From assembly GCA_036971475.1 (NCBI GenBank), contig JBAIZL010000002.1, positions 354,266,582 through 354,330,581 of the forward strand: DNA of 64,000 bases. Reading direction: 5' to 3'. The notes below the pieces were generated by a model. That model was given only the letters and a program-made list of their open reading frames with translations, searched no databases and was not told the DNA's origin. Positions 24,604 through 36,708 of the stretch are shown one piece after another (the stretch's first letter is position 1; each line of letters opens with the position of its first letter). A program made the translations under genes and the position numbers. The stretch is from Prosapia bicincta. Lineage: Eukaryota; Arthropoda; Insecta; Hemiptera; Cercopidae.

Positions 24604-25030
24604 TTGCTGACCCGGTGAACTTCGTATCGCATAAAAGGCAATGAATATTAGTTAAACTTCATTTAGAATTTTATTATCATAATGATAGATGAACTGATAG
24701 TAGTCGATGGAGAAAAGTGTGACAGTAAAAGTTCTTGATTGAAGTTATTTATTGGAGTGCACTTGGATATACAATATTTTATTTTGTTGTAAATTGGTTG
24801 AAATGTGTTGGAAAAATTTTTTAGAGTTTTGGGTGTTACTTAGCTACAAAATTTGGAATGAATTCAATGAAAAGTCCTAAGATAAGATATAAAGTCATAT
24901 TTTATGCTATTTTGGCACTTTAATACATGTTTATGTTGTTGTTTTGTTGCCAGAAACCTTCCCAGGAATGTACTCAACATTTATCCAAAGTTCATAGCGA
25001 TCGGATCAGTGTTTTAGTAATGCATAACGC
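24604..25030 (-). mobile_element. Helitron 3'-end remnant, minus orientation
   Basis: On the minus strand the end reads GCGATACGAAGTTCACCGGG then TCAGCAAG, matching the Helitron 3' end at 17729 except that CTAG has become CAAG. Similarity runs inward (TTTTCTCCATCGACTACTAT). The flanking sequence on its outer side is the same as at 8346, so the two likely share one ancestral insertion spread by later duplication. Confidence 0.65.
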
Positions 25031-25039
25031 TCTTACATA

Positions 25040-25356
25040 CATACATGCAAGTTACGTGTTTTATTAAGCTTGAAAGATTTTTAAAAATAATTTGATTTTT
25101 ATAAAGCTTTATTAAATAAGATACATTTAATTTTGAAAACTATTACATTTGTTTAGCTTACAAAAATTTAATTGATATACATTCATTTGTGGAGGGCCGA
25201 CAACTGCACTCTTCAGGTTTGCTACTAAAACTAAAGCTGTTTTACCAGCTGCACAATAGAAAAGTCTGTGTAAGCAAGAATCTATTCTAGTAAGCATTTA
25301 TTTTTAGTTAAGTTCACATAACTCCTTCATCTCTAAATTACACTTCGGGGGGTGGC
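25040..25356 (-). mobile_element. Possible LTR of the neighbouring Ty3/gypsy remnant
   Basis: On the minus strand, just after the last open frame, the sequence turns non-coding. It contains GGAGTTATGTGAAC, reminiscent of gypsy LTR starts, and farther on AATAAAGC as a possible poly(A) signal. No second copy was found near 27.2 kb, so the LTR call cannot be confirmed. Confidence 0.3.
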
Positions 25357-27140
25357 GAAGTTTCGTCCACTGTTGGAGTCTTCTTTATTGGGGAAGGTCG
25401 CCAGGTAATGGTTGATTTCTGGGATCCAGTTGATTATGTTGTCCGTGACTTCCAATGCATTATACACGGAATTGGCGTTATTGTTTCTGATAATGGACAT
25501 TTCACAGTCTAATTTGTGGTGCGTTAAAAGGTCAAATGATTCCCTGTTTAAACATGTCTTCAGTTTGTTTATTAATTTCATGTTTGTAAATTTCTGGATA
25601 TCTATTATTTCTAGAATATACGGGAATTTCGTCCTTAGCCCTAATAACATGTTTTATTTGATTGGTGCAAGTCAAATCATTTTCATCTATATGAAATATA
25701 TCTGTATATTCTTCTATTAAATTTATTATGGCAGTTTTTTCTTCTAAATTCATGTGTTCTACTTTGAATTTTGATGAGTCTAAATTTTTTCTTCTTGATT
25801 TTGTTTGTTTGTAACATAACATATTAAAATTAGTGTTTGTTTGAATTTCATTAGGTTCAAGAGCATTGCAATCTTTTAAAGGTTTTAATTCTAGTGGCAC
25901 TAGAATTAAAACCTTTAATTCTTCTGTGTTTTTTTATAATAGGCCTCACCCTTATGCACTGAAACTATGCACTGTGGAATTTCGAACCAGCTTAAGTGCT
26001 TGTATGATAGAAGTACTTCTTCATTATTATTACTTTGTGTTTAACCTTAACTATTTGGCTAGTGCGGGCTTGTATAACATAACTCAATTGTTCTTGTTTT
26101 ACTGACGTGCTGTCTGTTTTAATCGTATTTTTTTCTGTACTAAAATACTGAATAGGGATTTCTACACCACAAAATAGTAATTTATTGTTTACAAAGTCTA
26201 ATTTTATTCCTAAATCTTTTATATTATCCAGACCCAGTAATAGGTCGAAACTCTGATGAAAATCAAATAAGTAAAATTAAATTGCCTTTTATAAAAACAG
26301 GGGTACTTTGCAGCAAAAATCTTCCTTTGAAGTTCCTTTCTTACAAACGTTTTAAAATTTTTTGAACATAGTGATTTTCGTATAAACGATCGAGTACTAA
26401 TAATTATTATTAATTAATATCTTTAATTTAGTATTTGCGTCATATATGAGAGGTAATTCATTATTTTCACACCGCAAGTCCGTTATGGAAAATTGGTTCT
26501 GAGGCTTGCACAACCTAAAAAATTATTTTGATCGGTTTGATTGTTCACTTCATTTTTATCATAGACTTCAGGTAAGTTTTGGTGCTCAGCTAAATACTCG
26601 TCCTTTTCGGAATTTCTCTTCAGACGCATGTTTCTTGTTCGCTAATTTGGTACATTGAATATTCGCCGACTTCAGTCTCTTGTTCGTTCATTTGATGAAG
26701 ATTAGTACATTGTCTAGATGGCCTGTCTGTCTGTCTAGTAGATATGAGGGGTGGGTTGATAACTCTTATTCTGAGGGTAATGAGGTTTACTATTTTTGGT
26801 TAATTGTCCTCTTTGAGGTTGATTTGGTTGTACGTAGGAGTTTGGTTTAGTGAACTAGTTAGGGTTGTATTGGTAATTCGGTCTACAATTTTGGAAGGTT
26901 TGTTTGTTAGGAGTTTATCCACGAACCAGTTCAGCTGGTATTGTTGGGTTCTAGGTGGGGTATTTTGTTTAACACTTTGAAATAATTTATTATTTTTAAA
27001 TTGAAAATCATTTGTAAGCATGTTAAGTGCTTCGTTAGGTGAGTGGGAATTTTTCGTGCGCATTATTGATTCTCCGGGTTCATGCAGTCCTATAAAAAGA
27101 ATTCTTAAAGCGAATTTTTGTAGCAAAATCAATTGACATC
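25333..27140 (-). mobile_element. Ty3/gypsy retroelement remnant (gag, protease region, RT start)
   Basis: Minus-strand order. 26800-27132 is a Gag C-terminal part with LFIGLHEPGESIMRTKN, like the Gag block preceding nucleocapsid. Around 26150-26260 encodes FDLLLGLDNIKDLGIKLDF, the end of the retroviral-type aspartic protease, with frameshifts and stops around it. 25532-25900 holds the pre-RT linker and RT start (YTDIFHIDENDL, then IKHVIRAKDEIPVYSRNNRY, ending MFKQGII). After that the catalytic RT, RNase H and integrase are absent. The next open piece (25333-25650) is not RT; it may be the end of a third ORF. A large internal deletion is inferred. The copy cannot be active. Confidence 0.75.
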
Positions 27141-28076
27141 AGGTACAAGTTTTAACAAATGTATTTGAATTTTAGAGGATGAATAAAAAGTAAAATTATG
27201 ATTGTATGTAAGTATGATTGAAATTGTGAAATATTCGTATATCGGGAGTTGAAGCTAATAGAAGGAATTAAAAAAGGTAGTTCATTTCCCATCGCCATTG
27301 ACTGAATACCTCAAGTATCTAACTTACAATATTTAACATTTTAAAATTAAAATAGTATTTTTATTGGGGTGGTTAAATAAGTTGTTCACACAAGTAATTA
27401 AACATTTGGGGTGTAAATCTTCGTTTTTAATTTTTAAAAGTATAAAATGTTAAGATTGGTTATCCGAGGTCCAGGCAAAACGACGGGGGGGGGGGCGGAT
27501 CCACGATCCTTCTCAACAATACGGATACGTTCACGTTTTTCGAAATATTTGTCACATTTATTCTTCTTATTTATTTACCATATGCAAAATTTACAGTAAA
27601 CGCCAGGATAAATATACAACGAAATAACTTAAACTGTCTAAATATAAAACAAACCGTTCGTGATATCACACTCATTGCCAATGTAATAACTTAAGTTAGT
27701 AATCAAAAGGAAGAATGTCAATACGGGCAGAGCCAACTGGATTGAGGAATTTTATCACTGCGATCTAGACTTTGGACAACAATTGAATCATCTGTTAATT
27801 TGATCAGTACGTTTACTACCTTGTAATTTATATTTTCTTATTAGTTTAAAACTTTGGTGAATGAGTTGGTAATTTGGCATTTTGTGTGAAGGTTTTCAGA
27901 TTAAACGTAAGTGTAATTGTTTTCTAATATTATTTATCTTTGACGTTTCCTTTATTGTTTGTAAAATTATTTTTATCAAGCTAAAGATTTTACATTAGTT
28001 ATGAAGCAGAATACTTAAATTACTCAAATAACTTTACCACGTTTGAATCGCATATATGTAACCCAAGTGTAGATAA

Positions 28077-28078
<2 letters not shown>
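27141..28078. other. Spacer, no gene recognised
   Basis: AT-rich, apart from a run of ten G at 27485-27494. About 27756-27783 resembles 42524-42551 (TTATCACT then CGATCTAGA), a short dispersed match of unknown origin. Confidence 0.45.

Positions 28079-28121
<43 letters not shown>
28079..28121. repeat. (AT)n microsatellite
   Basis: About 20 uninterrupted AT units. Confidence 0.95.
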
Positions 28122-28122
<1 letters not shown>

Positions 28123-28984
28123 TATAGAAACCATACTCTATTTGATGAGTATAATTTGATATTATTTCTATTCTTTACAAATCATGTGTAGCAAATAATT
28201 TATATGTCCTTTAAGGTAGTGTGAGGTTATCTTTTCCTAATTACAAATAATTGTAAATATCCTAACACAAGTGCAAAGTATGTTTTGAGCAATGTAACGT
28301 ACAATGGTTCAGATACTTTAATATTATCGGTTTTAATTTCTGCTTACATTTAACTATAGAATCTTTAAAACTGAATGTAAATATCTCGTATTCTCCACAC
28401 GGTTTGTATTTATTAATGACATAAACTATGTCGGTATTCATGTAACCCAAATGACTTGATTCAAATCATTTGATTTCTTGTGGCGTAAATTCTTTAAATA
28501 AATAATTCTTTACAACTATCATTATAAAGTAAACGAATATTAAGTTTAACACTCTTGTGGTTTTCCCTTTTACTTAATTGTTCACACGTGATTCCAATTG
28601 GAAAATCCAGGAGATTAGTTATAAAGTTTTCTTTACTGATTTAATTAATACAAAACGATTATACATTTATATAATAAATCAAAGAATATTTAAATAAGTT
28701 TATCCAAAATACAATTGTGAGGAATTGTATCCGAAAAAATCCATTTTAATAGATCAATTTTGTTTTTCAGAAAAAACATCTTTAAAAAATGCATAAAAAA
28801 GTAAAATGAACACAAATTTGAAACTTTTTGTTGGAAATAGAACAATTTTGTTTTTGTTTGAAATTTCTGTTACGTGTTTATGGCATACGTGTTTGTTTGT
28901 ATATAACATTATGGAAATTTCGTAAAATATAAGTGATATTATTAATAAATATTAAACATTGTGAGTAAATGGACAATTCAATAG
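28122..28984. other. AT-rich spacer, nothing recognised
   Basis: No motif-bearing open frame and no internal copy elsewhere in the window was noticed. Confidence 0.5.
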
Positions 28985-29650
28985 TATAATCTTAATGGGT
29001 ATTTTTTTAAAAGAAAAGTATTGTTATTTTCAAAGGGTAATTTAAGTAACATGGTAATTTAGTCTAATTCTTTAATAACATTGATAAAATAGTGAACATA
29101 AACCCAAGTAAAAGAGGGTTATAGAGGAGAACATAAAATGTTATTATTAAAATTTGCAGTGTAAATTGATGGTTTGCCAAGAAGAAGATGACTTGCAAAG
29201 GAGTAGAGGATGACTTGCCCCCAGAGCCCCTCAGAGCTCCCCAGAGCCTCCCCGCATGATGCAGTGCTCAAAGGGGATTTGGCGGGTTGCTTATGTTTGC
29301 TGTAATGTCTGAGTAGTTGGGTATTTGGTTGCATTGTGTTCTGTTATGTAATGGCTTTTAATGAAAAGACACAACTAGGTCAGTAAGTTTTAATCCAAGG
29401 CTGGAGATTTATTTTGAAATCATTTTTTTCCTCCGCCCGCTTTCCCCCCTGTAGCACAACAGCTCTAGGCTCTAGGCTGTCATGGCAATACAATATACCG
29501 TATTGGGAAGTATTGTAAAAGATGCTTACCAAAATATCTTTTTGTCAAAAATTAAAATGATAAAATAACGCGTTGCATAAAACTGCTTATAAAGTACACA
29601 TAGAGAAAGGTTAGATTTAAAGATTGTAAACAACTGAAAAGTGTTTACCT
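28985..29650 (+). repeat. Composite repeat, left module (copy 1)
   Basis: Similar in order and orientation to 31740-32215, sharing TTATAGAGGAGAACA, AAGACACAACTAGGTCAGTA and TAGCTCTAGGCTCTAGGCT-like text. A 130-150-bp GC-richer stretch (about 29155-29290) is absent from the other copy. A third partial copy is at 57190-57300. It looks like the flank of a transposon-like unit. Confidence 0.75.
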
Positions 29651-29699
29651 TAACTATACTACGCACACACTCGACGAGTAAGCTTAGACGTTTTGCTTC

Positions 29700-31280
29700 G
29701 TTTTGTCAATTTGCAGCAGTGGCCCATGTTATGCTTGCCGAGGTGAACTTGGATTTTGTAATTTGGTATTGATTTTGAATCCCCATGATATCCGCTATAT
29801 TTATTTGTATTTCAATATCTTTTTATTTAAAAAAAAGGATGTTTTTAATGTCAACAGGTTCTCACGCATTCTTGTTTTGCTTCACAATGGACTTTCTACA
29901 TAGACTATTTTTTTTTTTTTTAAATTTCGTTTTAGTATTAAAATCTTTATGATTGTCACCTCTTTCTGTTTGTACTCGTATTTTACCATTTTTTAAATTA
30001 TTAGAAAAAAGACGTATTTTATGTCGTCAGAGTTTTAGGCAGTGTTGTTTTGCTTCACACAGGCCTATCTATTTAGACTGTTTATTTGTGTAATTTTTTT
30101 TAGATTTGGAAACCCTATGATATAGTTTGCTTTTATTTTAACATTTTGGAAATTAATAGAAAAATAAGACGTTTTTTAATGTGTCAGAGTTTTAAGCAGT
30201 CTTGTTTTGCTTCACACAGGACTTTCTATTTAGATTGTTTATTTATGTATTTTTTTTTTAGATTTAGAAACCCTATGACATCATTTGTTTTTATTTGTAT
30301 TTTAACATTTTGGAAATTAATAGAAAAAAAGCCCCATGATGTCCACTTTTTTTATTTATATTTTAACATTTTTGAAATTAATAAATAAGAAGATGTTTTT
30401 ATTGTCGTTAGAGCTTTACAGAGGCTTGTTTTGCTTCACACAGGAGTTTCTATCTAGGCTCTTGGATTTTGTTATTTAGTTTTGATTTGAAATCTCTATG
30501 ATATCAAATTTATTTATTTGTATTTCATTATTTTTTTTTTAAATTAAAGATGTTTTTAATGTCTACAGGTTCTCACGCATTCTTGTTTTCCTTCGAACAG
30601 GACTTTCTACATAGGTTGTTTGTTTTTTTAAATTCGTTTCAATTTTAGAATCCCCATGATGTCCACTTTTTTTGTTTGTATTTTAACAATTTTTGAAATA
30701 TAATAGAAAATAAAGATGTTTTTAATATCTTCCGAATTTTAAACAGGCTTTTATTGTTTCTCACAGTTCTTTCAATCCAGACTGTTAGTTTTTGCTATTT
30801 AATTTTTACATTTGTAATCCTCAAGATATCTACTCTACATATTTGTAGTTTAATATTTTAAAAATTAATAATAAAATAATACTTTCTTTATGTCATCAGA
30901 GTTTTACGCAGGCTTGTTTTACTTCACTTAAAAAACTTTGTAAAAAGACTGTTTGTTTTTGTTACGATTGTTTTGATTAGCTTTAGATTTAGAATCCCCA
31001 TGATTCCACTTTAATTATTTGTATTTGTATAGAAAAATATTACCTTATTTATGACGTCAGAGTTTAACTCAGCATTGTTTTGTTTCACATAGGACTTTCT
31101 ACATAGATTGTTTGTTTTTTTAATTTCGTTTTAGTTTTAAAATCCCAATGATATCCACTTTACATTTTTTTTCTTTTAACATTTTTCAAAATAGTACATA
31201 TTGTTGTTATCAATGTCGTCAGAGTTTTAGGCAGTCTTGTATTGCTTCACAAAAAACTTTCTATCTAGGCCTGGCTTAAG
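29700..31280 (+). repeat. Satellite-like tandem array, about 163-bp unit
   Basis: A recurring core (CTTGTTTTGCTTCACACAGG, then ACTTTCTA, a T-rich stretch, then CCCATGATATC-like text) starts near 29871, 30041, 30201, 30425, 30581, 30745, 30913, 31072 and 31236. Most spacings are 157-170 bp; one gap of about 224 bp holds an extra partial unit. Units differ by many substitutions, so the array is old. Small open frames inside are by-products. Confidence 0.85.
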
Positions 31281-31499
31281 GACGTTAATAAAAGGTTACT
31301 TGCTGCAAATTGGGCCACGAACTTTTGGACTTTTATTAGTCTCACAAATAATAGTATAACAATTTTTTTCTCATTTAGTACTTTTTTGATGACATTTTAT
31401 TTACAAATAAAAAATTCTCACTTTCAAGTAAATAGAAGAATCACAAGATGGTCAGTTTTTGCTGATAACTTGATAACAGTCAGTATAGGTAAAGCTTTA

Positions 31500-31610
31500 T
31501 AAGCTGGCCTTTGGGGGCTGAGGGCAATGGTGAGAGTCCAAGGACGAGGTGTGGGTGGAAATGCTCGCAAGTCATTTTCAAAACCATCGACCCTTAGAAT
31601 TCCGCTGACT
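31500..31610 (+). repeat. Composite repeat, right module (copy 1)
   Basis: Nearly identical to 32818-32915, sharing GTGAGAGTCCAAGGACGAGG and CAAGTCATTTTCAAAA-like text. It follows the satellite array here and the CA tract in the second copy. Confidence 0.85.
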
Positions 31611-31739
31611 TATAGTGTTGACTCGATATTTTGTTACTTATTAATACTTTTCAATATTTGTGGTTTGAGGCTGTGTGTATTATTTATTAATAATGAGCCA
31701 CAATTAATTATTCAAGTATTTAATTAATTTTAATTCGAA

Positions 31740-32215
31740 TGAATATTTTTGTAAAAGGGTAATATTGTTATTTTCAAAGGGTAATTGAAGTAACAGGGTA
31801 ATGTGGCCTATAGGTTGCTTTAATAACAGAGACAACATAGTGAACATAAATCTATGTAAAACAGGGTTATAGAGGAGAACAAAAAGTGTTATTATTAAGT
31901 GGTTGGGTATTTGCTTGCATTGTGCTCTGCTACGTAACGGCTTTTAACGAAAAGACACAACTAGGTCAGTAAGATTTAATGCATGAATATTTTGATATGA
32001 CTTTTTTACGCCCGCTTCCCCCTGTAACATAATAGCTCTAGGCTCTAGGCTATGCAATGAGAACACAACATACCGTATTGGGAAGTTTTTGAAAAATACA
32101 TTTAAATTTAGCTAAAAATTAAAATGATAAAATTACCTGTTGTATAAAAATGCATATAAATTACACAGAAACGAAATTTAGATTTAAAAATTGTAAACAA
32201 ATGAAAAGTGTATCC
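31740..32215 (+). repeat. Composite repeat, left module (copy 2)
   Basis: Second copy of the left module at 28985-29650, lacking its 130-150-bp insert. It is followed by a (CA)n tract instead of the satellite array. Confidence 0.8.
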
Positions 32216-32304
32216 ATTTCTAATTTCTAAGCAATATATTCCATCAGTCGGAGCGGTTATACTGAATTGTGATTAATTAACCCTAAACCCTCTAACCCTT
32301 AAAC

Positions 32305-32599
<295 letters not shown>

Positions 32600-32817
32600 G
32601 AAAACCAGCTAACCCATTATTGGCAATAGCATAATTTTGGGATAAGTGCAAATTTAGTTCATAACTTGTTTCATTTCCTGGCTATAGTGTTTAAAGAAGC
32701 AAAAGAAAAATAGCTTCATATTAGAGCCAACTTTTGCAGCATTTAAATATGCTACATTTGTTGGTAAATTAACAATTAGTAATTTACATTTGTTGGTAAA
32801 TTCAATTATAAGAACTC

Positions 32818-32915
32818 TTAGGGGCTGAGGGCCTTGGTGAGAGTCCAAGGACGAGGTCTGGGTGGAAGTGCTCGCAGGTCATTTTCAAAAACACTGCCCC
32901 TTAAAATTCAATTTT
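32818..32915 (+). repeat. Composite repeat, right module (copy 2)
   Basis: Second copy of 31500-31610 at matching order and orientation, which closes the second composite unit. Confidence 0.85.
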
Positions 32916-33352
32916 TTTTATTATATTTAATATATTCATATACCATATATATTTGTTGTATTTACATAGAATAATTTTTAATTTCCTTCTTTATTTTACA
33001 AATCCTATTTTATGTATGAAATTTCAATTATATAATTTAGTTTCTCTTTATTTTTAATGAATTTACTGTATTCCATTTGATACACAACATATTAAACCTC
33101 TGATTGAGCAACGCACCCAAAATATCTCATTGTGTTATTGTTAATTATTTTTCTTTTATATTTTTACGTTATACATAGCATACAGAATTAATATTTTACT
33201 ATCGATTGTTCTATTAAGCTAGTTTATCAATATTCAATATTTTATCTATAATCAGTACAGTAAACACAAACAGAAGTGTAAATGTCACTTTGCTACCAGT
33301 AAAACTTATATTTTTGATGACGTATCTGTGAAAAATAAAATTCTATTCTGGT
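32916..33352. other. AT-rich spacer, nothing recognised
   Basis: No coding or repeat content recognised. Confidence 0.5.
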
Positions 33353-33853
33353 ATGTCTAATTACTATGAAACACAGTTTTCACTATATTTGCTCTCTTTA
33401 TTTTGTTTACCCTTGTTGGTTGTGTTTATAAATTTGACATACACTTCAGTTGTGCATGTTGGTCATGTGTATCACTTTGAGTTCATGAAACCAGAACAAA
33501 AGAATTACTACCAACAAGTAAAACTCCAAGAAACAATACCGAACCACTTAACTAATATCCACAAACAAAACACACCCGGTCGCCCACTAACTAACTACAT
33601 ACCGGCACATTCACACAAGCCAGCCAAATACACAGAGTTATCAGAGATAGAGTATAACAACCACACATACCTATTCAACAACACATCCCTGATCCACACA
33701 ATTGAAGACATCTGTATACCATACAACTCCACCATAGCGTCATTCGACATAAAAACCTTCACACCAAATTTTATAAAAATCAAGCCTAAATGGAAATGGG
33801 AACATCATCTTAACGTCCAACCGTTACTAACAGAGGGTTGGATCGTCTTATAG
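33353..33853 (+). mobile_element. Penelope-like element RT fragment, plus strand
   Basis: The open frame ends with about 110 residues matching the early RT part of Penelope-like elements: an IHKQNTPGRPLTNYIP block (family form: PKxHKxxxPxRPI), LFNNTSLIHTIEDI, and then STIASFDIKTFTPNF, where family members have an SFDV..L(Y/F)TNIP-like catalytic block. The frame then passes into unrelated sequence and stops at 33853. The first 55 or so residues look hydrophobic and unrelated and may be flanking sequence. The 3' half of the RT, including YVDD, is missing from this copy. Confidence 0.7.
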
Positions 33854-33934
33854 GTCTAATTTCCGTCCGCCTCACAAGACTGAGGAAGTAACAGGCATGT
33901 CGGAACTTAAAGGTTACGTGTAGGGGAGGAGTTT

Positions 33935-34880
33935 TTCGCATTGTCTTGTGTTATGATATCATCGACGTATCTGTGCCTATAAATGATTTTGTGTGTGTGT
34001 GTGTGTGTGTGTATTGTTTGTGAGTATCTTGGTGTTTTCTATTTGTTGTAGGAACTAATTTCGCTTAGGACACTGCTGATAGGGCTTCCCATGGGTAGAC
34101 AATCAGGTTCTAAATAGAAGTTTTAGTTGCAGGTGAAATGGTTTGGTATGCTGATGAGGATGTTTAGGATTTCGGTAACGCGGGTTCTAGGTATAATGTA
34201 CTGTGTTAATTGAGTCTCTGGGATTTTGAGGGTTTCGGATACGGGTATGTTGGTGTACATGTTTGTTATGTCGAGTGATAGTAGTGTTGAATTGTGTAGT
34301 AAGTATGTCTTTTATTTTATTTATGAGGTGTGTTCTGTTTTTTATGTGTGTTTCTGTGTTGAAGTTATTAGATTTATTTTGTCCATGTATTTTGCTAGTT
34401 TATGTGCAGGGGCATTTTGATAGTCGATGTAGGCTCGGATGAGGACATTGGATTTTTGAATATTTAGGAGCGCGGAGGGTAGTTGCTTTAGGATTGATTT
34501 GTTGTAGGTGTTATTTTTTTTGCTGATAATGTATTTGAATGTATTAATTAGTTTTTTGATGGTTCTGTGATATTTCTCAGTCGGATCTGAATGTAGTTGT
34601 ATTATATTATTATATATTATGTATTTATTGATTTTGTCATTTAGGCTGTTTGTATTATAATTACTGTGGTGGTGCCTTTGTCTGCTGTGGTGAGTTTGAT
34701 TTTGTTTAGTAGAGCCTTTTCTTTTATGTTTGCAGCGATTTTAATTTCATTGTTTACGTTTTAGTTGTTTATGTTTTTGTGTTTGTTTACGGTTTTTGTG
34801 TCATGTCGAAGTTAGTCTTGGTCTTGGTGGAGTCTTGGTAGCGGCTTTTTGTATTAAATAGGATGTACAAATTTGGACTT
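33935..34880 (-). mobile_element. Penelope-like element RT fragment, minus strand
   Basis: Minus-strand reading gives, in order with frame breaks: LTTADKGTTTVII (family KADKGG..V), SDPTEKYHRTIKKLINTF, STLLSLDITNMYTNIPVSET near 34290-34230 (catalytic Asp block), CLPMGSPISSVLSEI near 34100-34060, and HRYVDDIITQ near 33975-33945, the RT active-site YVDD. The order and motifs are those of Penelope-like RTs. A (TG)n run at 33992-34011 and several stops break it. It faces the plus-strand fragment that ends at 33853. The GIY-YIG endonuclease was not found. Confidence 0.75.
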
Positions 34881-35178
34881 GTAGTTAATACCTAGTAAAT
34901 TTGTTTAGAATAAATTTTATTACAATATTTTGACACAATGACGCACAATTGTAATGTGTGTTTTTACTTAGCATTAATTCTATCTTCTAACTTTTTCTAT
35001 CACTTTTGCTTCGTGGGTTCACTCTGCTTACGCCCAGTTCATCAGGGTAAATTCTCACTTTAGAAACCCTTTAGAATCTTCAATCTGATATATGAGAACT
35101 GCATAAACTAAACTAAGAAAACACAAATATCACTAAAATTAAACTAAACAAGATTTATTAAAATTTCTAACTTTACAG

Positions 35179-35388
35179 AAGTTTTTGATGAAGACATGCT
35201 TAGCTATTTGTCAAGCGCATACCCGAGAATAAAGTTCGTTCCTATTCTCGAGGTGATTCCTGAGAACAATGAAGAAGAAGAGAAAGCGGAAATAGTTTAT
35301 AAAAATGCTGCAATATTTTCTACAAGTGATTCTGCACTATTTCCGCTAAAGATTGAAGTCCCTGCATTCTACAGGACTCAGTCGTTTT
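35179..35388 (+). CDS. Candidate internal exon of an unidentified gene (210 nt)
   Basis: A TTTACAG acceptor ends at 35178 and a strong GTAAGT donor starts at 35389. The open frame enters with two bases (AA) completing a codon and reads VFDEDMLSYLSSAYPRIKF, then VPILEVIPENNEEEEKAEIV and ending YRTQSF, leaving one base (T). It is thus a symmetric phase 1 to 1 exon. Acidic and hydrophobic residues and a balanced composition look coding, but no family was recognised. Joining it directly to either exon at 36709 or 45698 would create a TAA stop. It may therefore be an alternative or last coding exon, or an unseen exon lies between. It could also belong to a separate gene. Confidence 0.45.
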
Positions 35389-35894
35389 GTAAGTGACTTT
35401 TTATTTGTTCCTTTCGTTTTGTATAAAATGGAAATTCTATTCTAAGTTACTAGTTAGAACTTATATCTTCTCACGCACAAATGCAAATGTGTTCAAGTCA
35501 GCAACAATTTCTAAATTACACCCCCCTTTCTGTCTCTCTGTCTCTCCCTCTGTGTCTGTCTGTCTGATTCTCTGTCTCTAACTTTCTCTCTCTCGCGCGC
35601 TCTCTCTCAGATTGTAGAAAACTGTCGCTGTCAAACAAAGGACAGTCAGTTGTAGAACTTTCGGTAAAAAAGAGTTACTGCACGTACCATAACTAAATAT
35701 ATACTTTGAAAGACTACATAGTAGGGAAAGTGGACTCAATCACTGGAGAGGAGAGTTAAGTTCGGCATCGACAGACCTTGCGATTTATGGAGAAATATGT
35801 CTACAAATGCATAAAAACCCCGAATTTCACACCAAAGCCAAAGATATAGCGAAGCATGATTCGTTCTGTTTTCAAATTTCAGGATTCGAGGGGA
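35389..35894. other. Spacer or intron with a CT-rich patch
   Basis: About 35520-35610 is rich in TCTCTG/TCTC repeats. Nothing else is recognised. Confidence 0.6.
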
Positions 35895-36708
35895 CGACAG
35901 GGTAATTTTGGAACAAGTTCTAAATTGAAATAAAAAAGGTAAACTCATTAAATAAAAGTAGTAAGTGATATTAGTAAAGGGAAATAAAGCTTACGTACTG
36001 TATACAATTATTTCGAGAATAGGAGAGTGAAGTAAAATAAGAGAAATATTAGTAAGTGGCTGGGCGATCAAGTGAAGTGAAATAAGAAATCATGCTAGAG
36101 ATAATTCGCTAACAACTAAAACTATTAATTTATCTTAAATTCAAAGCCAACCCTTTAAATTAAAAAAATATCAGGATTTATTAACTTTTCATTAATTTCT
36201 TTAAGAAATAATGAATATCAAATATAAACTTTATCAAACCAAGTGCAGTAACCTATACACGCCTTAAGATAATTAAGGACAATTTGATAAGATTTTACTA
36301 GTATAAAGAATAATTATAAGTGGTTTGATGTATATATTCAAACTAGATTTGGGCAAGTTAATTTATGTATAACTACCTGTAAATGTTATAACTTTGAACT
36401 CAAAATTAAAGTAAAGCTCTCATATGAAAAAACAATTAGCTGTACAATAACTAGATTCCCTTAGAGTCACATATCCTGTAGTAGCCTACATCCTAAGTAA
36501 ATTATAATACTCATGTAACCATTTCTGTACAACTTCTAATAGACATTTCATAGGAAAGGTTAATGTAAATAATTTTATCTTTATTTACAGACCTAAATAT
36601 CCATTTATCTATTTCATTACCATCTATGTTTCTGAATATCTATCTAATCTTATCTATTTATCATTTTCACTACACTAAATGTTTACAAATTATATTGTAT
36701 TTTTTCAG

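Noticed and set aside
25040..25356. Confirmed LTR pair for the Ty3/gypsy remnant
   Set aside because: Only one LTR-like end was seen; no matching sequence was found near 27.1-27.9 kb.
27485..27494. Run of ten G as a regulatory or quadruplex signal
   Set aside because: A single homopolymer with no neighbouring G-runs; may also be a sequencing artefact.
29700..31280. CRISPR-like array of spaced repeats
   Set aside because: Unit is ~163 bp and the whole unit repeats with gradual divergence; there are no unique spacers. It is a satellite in a eukaryotic context.
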